This document shows positions 59,160 to 64,000 of a stretch of DNA of 64,000 nucleotides, piece by piece. This DNA comes from Oleidesulfovibrio sp047973035 (GTDB taxonomy: Bacteria; Desulfobacterota; Desulfovibrionia; Desulfovibrionales; Desulfovibrionaceae). Every line of letters starts with the position of its first letter. Position 1 is the first letter of the stretch. The stretch covers positions 16,889 to 80,888 of the forward strand of contig NZ_JBKEBF010000005.1 of assembly GCF_047973035.1 (NCBI RefSeq). The letters run 5' to 3'. The notes beneath the pieces were generated by a model. The model saw nothing but the letters and a program-made list of their open reading frames with translations, was not told where the DNA came from and ran no database searches. The position numbers and the translations under genes are program-made.

Positions 59160-61249
59160 GTCAGGATCTGGTAAGTGTTGCAAAGCGCATGGAAGAGTTG
59201 CGTAAGCTTGTTGAGTACCACGGGCATCGTTATTACGTGCTGGATGCCCCTGAAGTGACTGATGCTGAATATGATGTTCTGTTCAAGGAGTTGCAGCAGC
59301 TTGAAACAGAACATCCGGAGTTGGCCGACCCGGCATCTCCCACCCGTAAGGTGGGCGGCGAGATTTTGGACGGCTTGCAGCCGCGGACACACTCCATGCG
59401 TATGTACAGCCTTGATAATGCGTTCGGAGTTGAGGAGTTTCGTGAATTTGTTGATCGGGTAAAGCGGCTGGAACCTGATGCTCCGCTTGAGTTCTGGGTA
59501 GACCCCAAGATGGATGGTCTTGCCATGGAGCTGATTTACGAAGACGGTGTCTTTACTGCGGCTATCACCCGAGGGGACGGTACCACTGGTGAAGATGTGA
59601 CTCATACCATGCGAACTGTGCGCAATGTGCGCCAGCGGTTGAACAGTGACGAGGCTGTTCCCGCCCGCCTTGAAGTCCGCGGCGAAGTGATCATCACCCG
59701 TAAGGAATTTGAAACGCTTAATGCCCGCCAGCAGCAGCGGAGAGAGAAGGTTTTTGCTAATCCGCGCAATGCGGCAGCGGGTTCTGTGCGGCAGCTGGAT
59801 TCTTCTGTTGCGGCGGGGCGCCCCTTGCGTTTTATGGCGTACGGCATCGGACAGGTTGTCTGGCCTGATGGTGCTGTCCGCTGGCGTTCGCAACAGGCGA
59901 TTATGCAGGGACTCAAAAATCTGGGCTTTGCTATTCCGCAGCAAGGGCGTATGTGCTCCACCCCTGCAGAAGTGGAAGCTGCTTTTGACGAACTTGCCGC
60001 TGCCCGAAATGAACTGCCGTATGAAATTGACGGAGTTGTCGCTAAGCTGGATGACCTTGATCTGCAGGAAGCCTTAGGCTTTACAGCCAGAGCGCCGCGT
60101 TGGGCCATTGCGCTTAAATTTCCTGCGCATCAGGCCCGTACGAAATTGAAAGACATCCGTATTCAGGTCGGACGTACAGGCGTTTTGACTCCTGTGGCAG
60201 AGCTTGAGCCTGTAACCGTGGGCGGCGTGACTGTATCAAGTGCCACTCTGCATAACGAAGATGAAATTCGCGCCAAGCAGCTGATGCTTGGTGATACGGT
60301 AATCGTGCAGCGTGCGGGGGATGTTATTCCCGAAGTTGTGCGAGCTGTTGTGGAAGAACGAACCGGAACGGAAACAGAATATGTATTTCCCGCGGTGTGC
60401 CCTGTATGCAGCAGCGATGCAGCGCGGGGCGAGGGGGAAGCTGCTTGGCGGTGTACCAACATTAATTGTCCTGCGGTTCGCAAACAGGCGATTATTCACT
60501 TTGTGTCCAAAGCCGGACTTGATATCGGAGGCGTGGGGCGCAAGTGGATTGAGCAGCTTGTTGATACCGGTAAAGTCACTTCGCCGGTTGACCTGTTCCG
60601 CATCAGCCGCGACGAACTGCTTGGTATGGAACGTATGGGCGAAAAACTGGCTTCTAATTTTCTCGAAGCTTTTGAAACGGCCCGTAATGAATCAACCTTG
60701 CAGCGCTTTATTTGCGCGCTGGGCATTCGTCACGTTGGTGAACAGACAGCCAGAACGCTTGCCGAGTATTTTGGCTCCATGGACGCTTTGATGCAGGCAG
60801 AGGCAGAAACTCTGCAATCGCTGAATGATATTGGCGGTGAAGTTGCAAACTCTATCAAGGCGTTTTTTGCCAACGACAGCAACAGAGCTTTGCTTCTGGA
60901 ATTCAAGCAGATGGGCTTGTGGCCGAAGGTGGAAAAGCGTGAAGCTTCTGAGGCTGTCAGCACTGCGCTGACGGGCAAAAAGGTGTTGTTTACAGGTTCG
61001 CTTGCCCGCATGACCAGAGGTGAGGCAAAAAGCAAGGCTGAAGCCGCCGGTGCCGTTGTGGTAAGCAGTGTGTCTGCAAAGCTTGACGTGCTGATAGTGG
61101 GTGAGAAGCCCGGAAGTAAGCTTGAAAAGGCACGCGGACTAGGTATAACCGTGCTTACTGAAGATGAATTTCTGGACATGACTACCGTAAAAGATACGAC
61201 TGTTGAAAAAACGAACAATAGCTATGAACATAGTCTGCTTAACTTGTAG
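59156..61249 (+). CDS. ligA: NAD-dependent DNA ligase
   Basis: 697 residues from a GTG at 59156 coupled to the upstream gene. N-terminal Ia domain, adenylation domain with Lys118 in DPKMDG, OB fold, zinc finger (CPVCSSD...CTNINC), helix-hairpin-helix repeats and a C-terminal BRCT domain (about 590-675). Full length. Confidence 0.97.
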   Translation: MSQDLVSVAKRMEELRKLVEYHGHRYYVLDAPEVTDAEYDVLFKELQQLETEHPELADPASPTRKVGGEILDGLQPRTHSMRMYSLDNAFGVEEFREFVDRVKRLEPDAPLEFWVDPKMDGLAMELIYEDGVFTAAITRGDGTTGEDVTHTMRTVRNVRQRLNSDEAVPARLEVRGEVIITRKEFETLNARQQQRREKVFANPRNAAAGSVRQLDSSVAAGRPLRFMAYGIGQVVWPDGAVRWRSQQAIMQGLKNLGFAIPQQGRMCSTPAEVEAAFDELAAARNELPYEIDGVVAKLDDLDLQEALGFTARAPRWAIALKFPAHQARTKLKDIRIQVGRTGVLTPVAELEPVTVGGVTVSSATLHNEDEIRAKQLMLGDTVIVQRAGDVIPEVVRAVVEERTGTETEYVFPAVCPVCSSDAARGEGEAAWRCTNINCPAVRKQAIIHFVSKAGLDIGGVGRKWIEQLVDTGKVTSPVDLFRISRDELLGMERMGEKLASNFLEAFETARNESTLQRFICALGIRHVGEQTARTLAEYFGSMDALMQAEAETLQSLNDIGGEVANSIKAFFANDSNRALLLEFKQMGLWPKVEKREASEAVSTALTGKKVLFTGSLARMTRGEAKSKAEAAGAVVVSSVSAKLDVLIVGEKPGSKLEKARGLGITVLTEDEFLDMTTVKDTTVEKTNNSYEHSLLNL

Positions 61250-61275
61250 CAGACGATAGACCGGAGGAGGACAGC

Positions 61276-62055
61276 ATGAGTGTTTCCGTTATTGTGATGG
61301 GAGCCAGCGGGCGAATGGGAGCAACCATAGCGGGTCTGGTTCGGGCTGATGAAGATTGCGAACTTGTGGCTGTTGTTGAGCGTAAAGGCCACTGCGAAGG
61401 GCTTGCACATTGGAATTGCAAGGTTGCTGACTCCCTTGACGCGGTACTGCCCGAGTTTCCCGGGGCTGTGGTTATTGATTTTACTGCTCCGGAGGCCAGC
61501 GTTGCCAATGCTGCCGCATGCGCAAAGCATGGTAACGGAATTATCATAGGCACAACCGGCCTTACTGAAGAGCAGAAAGCAGAATTGGCAAAAAGCGCTG
61601 AAAAAGCTCCTGTGTTCTGGGCTCCCAATATGAGCCTCGGGGTGAACGTTCTGCTTAAGATTCTGCCCCAACTGGTGACGTTGCTTGGCGAACAGTACGA
61701 TCTTGAAATGGTCGAACTGCACCACAACAAGAAAAAAGATTCTCCCAGCGGTACAGCCTTGCGCCTTGCTGAATGTCTTGCCGAAGCCAGAAAGTGGGAT
61801 CTTGGCGAAGTTGCCAACTATCACCGTGAAGGAATTATCGGTGAGCGTCCGCAAAAGGAAATCGGCATTCAGACCATTCGCGGCGGCGATGTGGTTGGTG
61901 TGCATACTGTGTATGCCATGGGGCCGGGTGAGCGGATTGAGATTACCCATCAGGCGCATTCGCGTGAAATGTTTGCATCCGGTGCCATCAGGGCTGCCAA
62001 GTGGATTACAGGCTGCGAGCCCGGAAAACTCTATACCATGTCGGATATGCTGTAG
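61276..62055 (+). CDS. dapB: 4-hydroxy-tetrahydrodipicolinate reductase
   Basis: 259 residues. Lysine/meso-DAP pathway. NAD(P) loop VMGASGRMGATI, DFTAPE, and the substrate motif EMVELHHNKKKDSPSGTAL with catalytic His and Lys. GGAGGA precedes the start. nadE begins at the base after its stop codon. Confidence 0.96.
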   Translation: MSVSVIVMGASGRMGATIAGLVRADEDCELVAVVERKGHCEGLAHWNCKVADSLDAVLPEFPGAVVIDFTAPEASVANAAACAKHGNGIIIGTTGLTEEQKAELAKSAEKAPVFWAPNMSLGVNVLLKILPQLVTLLGEQYDLEMVELHHNKKKDSPSGTALRLAECLAEARKWDLGEVANYHREGIIGERPQKEIGIQTIRGGDVVGVHTVYAMGPGERIEITHQAHSREMFASGAIRAAKWITGCEPGKLYTMSDML

Positions 62056-63705
62056 ATGCGTATCGCGCTGTTGCAACTGAACTCTGTTGTCGGTGATATC
62101 GCAGGCAACGCCAAGGCTATCGCAGAGGCTGTGATGGATGCCTCTGGCAGCGGGGCGGAACTGTGTGTGACGCCGGAACTCGCTGTGTGCGGGTACCCGC
62201 CGCGTGATCTTCTGTTGATGGAAGATTTCGTGGAGGCCTGCTGGAGCCGACTGGAAGCTTTGGCTCAGGCTCTGAAACCCTGCTGTCCGGTATTGGTCGG
62301 CGCACCTGTTGTTGTGCCCGGCGACTGCAGCGGTACTGTGCGTAACGGCGCGGTGCTGCTGGAAGACGGAAAAGCCTGTGTGGTCGGCACTAAGGTTCTT
62401 CTTCCTACGTATGATGTGTTTGACGAACGCCGGTACTTTTCGCCTTCGGAAGAATGCGGGCATATAGTTGTTGGCGATAAGCGCATCGGCGTAACCATTT
62501 GCGAAGATATCTGGAACGACAAAGATTACTGGGGTGACAGCAGGCGTTATGCCGAAGACCCCGTTGCTGCTTTGATAGCTGGCGGCGTCGATATCATTGT
62601 CAATTTGTCCGCCTCTCCCTTTACTCTCGGCAAGCAGGTAAAGCGCGAAGCCATGCTTGGTGCCGTTGCAGCTCGTGCCGGGGCGCCGGTTGTTTACGTG
62701 AATCAGGTCGGCGGAAATGACGACCTGATCTTTGCCGGTAAAAGTATGGTGCTGAATGCACAAGGCAAACTTGCCGCACGGGCAGCCGGATTTGCAGAGC
62801 AGATTCTGATTGCGGATGTTTTTGCAGCAGACGGGAGTATTGCTCCGGATGCACCGGAGCCTGAAGCCCAGATATGGCAGGCACTGGTGCTGGGCACGCG
62901 GGACTACGCAGCAAAGTGCGGATTTCGCGGTGCGATTCTCGGGCTGTCAGGCGGTATTGATTCCGCACTCGTGGCCTGCATTGCCGCAGAGGCATTGGGG
63001 CCGGAAAACGTTCTTGGCGTTTTGATGCCTTCACCGTATTCCAGCCGTGGCAGTGTAGAAGATTCAGAGCAGTTGGTTCGCAACCTTGGCATTGCATCGT
63101 ACACCGTCCCAATTGAACAGCTGATGCAGCAATTTGATGCCGCTCTGGCTGAGCCGTTTTCCGGATACGTTCAGGATGTGACAGAAGAAAATATCCAGTC
63201 GCGTATCAGGGGTAACCTTGTCATGGCCATGTCCAACAAGTTCGGTAAGGTTCTTTTAACTACCGGCAATAAGTCTGAACTGGCAGTAGGGTATTGCACC
63301 ATATACGGTGACATGGCGGGCGGTCTGGGCGTTATTGCCGATTTGCCCAAAACCATGGTGTATGCAGTCTGCCGTTGGCTTAATGCCAGAGAAGGCAGAG
63401 ACGTTGTACCTGTTGAAATTCTGGAAAAAGCACCCTCTGCGGAATTACGTCCTGATCAGAAGGATGTGGACTCCCTGCCGGAGTATGACGTGCTGGATGA
63501 TATTCTTGAGCGGCATATCGTCGGCAAGCAGGGTGTGGACAGTATCGTCGCATCAGGACATGAACGGACTACTGTGGAGCGGATTATCGGCCTTGTCCGC
63601 CGTGCGGAGTTTAAAAGACGTCAGGCTCCGCCAGGTCTGAAGGTCACAGACAGGGCATTCGGCTCCGGCTGGAGAATGCCTGTAGCTGCGCGCTTTTCAC
63701 TGTAG
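62056..63705 (+). CDS. nadE: Glutamine-dependent NAD+ synthetase
   Basis: 549 residues. N-terminal nitrilase-fold glutaminase (1-250) with Glu, Lys and Cys residues of the triad (TPELAVCGYP; KVLLPTYDVFDERRYF; GVTICEDIW) and C-terminal synthetase with PP-loop LGLSGGIDSAL. Converts nicotinate adenine dinucleotide to NAD using glutamine. Ends at a terminator. Confidence 0.96.
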   Translation: MRIALLQLNSVVGDIAGNAKAIAEAVMDASGSGAELCVTPELAVCGYPPRDLLLMEDFVEACWSRLEALAQALKPCCPVLVGAPVVVPGDCSGTVRNGAVLLEDGKACVVGTKVLLPTYDVFDERRYFSPSEECGHIVVGDKRIGVTICEDIWNDKDYWGDSRRYAEDPVAALIAGGVDIIVNLSASPFTLGKQVKREAMLGAVAARAGAPVVYVNQVGGNDDLIFAGKSMVLNAQGKLAARAAGFAEQILIADVFAADGSIAPDAPEPEAQIWQALVLGTRDYAAKCGFRGAILGLSGGIDSALVACIAAEALGPENVLGVLMPSPYSSRGSVEDSEQLVRNLGIASYTVPIEQLMQQFDAALAEPFSGYVQDVTEENIQSRIRGNLVMAMSNKFGKVLLTTGNKSELAVGYCTIYGDMAGGLGVIADLPKTMVYAVCRWLNAREGRDVVPVEILEKAPSAELRPDQKDVDSLPEYDVLDDILERHIVGKQGVDSIVASGHERTTVERIIGLVRRAEFKRRQAPPGLKVTDRAFGSGWRMPVAARFSL

Positions 63706-63727
63706 TTGTCATTCTCGAATCAAGTAA

Positions 63728-63755
63728 GCCCGCGCCATTTTGGCGCGGGCTTTTT
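63728..63755 (+). terminator. Terminator after nadE
   Basis: GCCCGCGCC-ATTTT-GGCGCGGGC, nine perfect pairs, followed by TTTTT. It lies directly before the IS200-type element. Confidence 0.92.
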
Positions 63756-63823
63756 GTATGCAGAAAACCCCCCGCTAGGCGGGGGGTTCCGTAAAGCTTA
63801 AAGCTATAGAGATATTAGTAAAA

Positions 63824-63886
63824 CTCCTTTTGATTTGCTAACTAATCCCTGCGGTCTGGCAACTGCAGGTGGCAAATCAAAAGGAG
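63824..63886 (+). promoter_or_regulatory. RBS-sequestering hairpin of the IS200-type tnpA
   Basis: CTCCTTTTGATTTGC (63824-63838) pairs perfectly with GCAAATCAAAAGGAG (63872-63886), burying the AAGGAG ribosome binding site of tnpA. Such a leader stem limits transposase translation in IS200. Confidence 0.8.
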
Positions 63887-63892
63887 GCCACA

Positions 63893-64000
63893 ATGGGTGA
63901 CACTAAGAGTTTAGCCCACACAAAATGGAACTGCAAATACCACGTAGTGTTTGCGCCAAAGTATCGGCGGCAAGTTTTTTACGGAGAGAAGAAGCGCGCA
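63893..64000 (+). CDS. tnpA: IS200-type Y1 transposase TnpA (3' end outside window)
   Basis: The first 36 codons only: MGDTKSLAHTKWNCKYHVVF then APKYRRQVFYGEKKRA. This is the invariant start of IS200-type single-strand HUH transposases; the HUH motif and catalytic Tyr lie beyond the window. AAGGAG sits in the sequestering hairpin just upstream. The frame is open to the edge. It is the counterpart of the broken copy at 3247-3693. Confidence 0.9.
   Translation, partial: MGDTKSLAHTKWNCKYHVVFAPKYRRQVFYGEKKRA

Larger units (their letters stand above)
63757..64000 (+). mobile_element. IS200/IS605-type element, cut by window end
   Basis: Left-end hairpin CCCCCCGC-TAG-GCGGGGGG (63768-63786) followed by TTCC, a translation-blocking hairpin, then tnpA. 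It begins within a few bases of the nadE terminator, a common landing site for IS200-type elements. The exact left base is not certain; the right end lies outside the window. Confidence 0.85.

Noticed and set aside
61222..62763. 513-codon minus-strand open frame opposite dapB/nadE
   Set aside because: Antisense to two secure genes, with His/Gln/Phe-rich composition and no motif; a shadow.
1..64000. CRISPR array, restriction-modification, or prophage structural genes
   Set aside because: No regularly spaced direct repeats, Cas proteins, methylases or capsid/tail genes were seen anywhere in the window.

Overview
The window looks like a chromosomal segment of a sulfate-reducing Desulfovibrionaceae bacterium (Desulfovibrio / Halodesulfovibrio type). 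The evidence is a periplasmic [NiFeSe] hydrogenase with an in-frame UGA selenocysteine codon beside a periplasmic [NiFe] hydrogenase, a small assimilatory-type sulfite reductase, and long runs of housekeeping genes in an order I recall as typical of Desulfovibrio (rpoH divergent from metH ... radA, che genes, sulfite reductase). The genus is an inference; no rRNA gene is present.

Layout. 1-5.1 kb is an AT-richer accessory segment: a sigma-54 activator cut by the window edge, a small HTH protein with a palindrome upstream, two coupled unknown ORFs, a decayed IS200-type element and an IS3-family element (3867-5101) whose orfB carries a frameshift. It ends at a tRNA(CAT) gene with its own promoter and terminator (5294-5463). 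5.5-14.3 kb (minus strand) holds a thioredoxin-reductase-like flavoprotein, a CheZ / PilZ / NIL-ferredoxin / CpoB run, and an ileS-lspA-PLDc_N-lipoprotein run. 13.7-21.3 kb is the hydrogenase region: hynBA, a maturation protease, hypC and an SGNH hydrolase, then hysBA with its own maturation protease; several terminators and inverted repeats divide the units. 21.8-36.1 kb (minus) carries rho, carD, pth, rplY, prs, tRNA-Gln, ispE, hslV, a macro-domain protein, a BepA-like protease, cysS, rpiB, a LolB-like lipoprotein, a TPR lipoprotein and rpoH.

36.3-49.6 kb (plus) carries a MetH without a reactivation domain, a TlpA-like thioredoxin, a GNAT protein, hpt, a zinc-ribbon membrane protein, radA, then a soluble MCP-like protein followed by cheY-cheA-cheR-cheB and sulfite reductase. 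49.7-50.4 kb (minus) is a DUF190-crcB fluoride-export pair. 50.5-63.7 kb (plus) carries a CYTH protein, the N-end-rule set clpS-clpA-aat, uvrB, a K+ channel with RCK domains, a glycosyltransferase, ligA, dapB and nadE. The window closes inside a second, apparently intact IS200-type element.

Functional picture. Two dimeric periplasmic hydrogenases differ in the expected way: HysA has Sec where HynA has Cys, and HysB has a fourth Cys where HynB has Pro at the medial cluster. Each has a neighbouring C-terminal endopeptidase gene. Both large subunits begin MSGC, the N-terminus that is lipidated in the characterised D. vulgaris [NiFeSe] enzyme. The chemotaxis genes are split: a CheZ phosphatase next to a PilZ protein at 6.5-7.8 kb, and the kinase cluster at 42.6-48.8 kb, where CheA carries two tandem MshEN-like motifs. 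I did not find a CRISPR array, prophage or obvious defence island. The less ordinary material is the Sec hydrogenase locus with its palindromes, the CheA/MCP architecture, and the accessory segment beside the tRNA.
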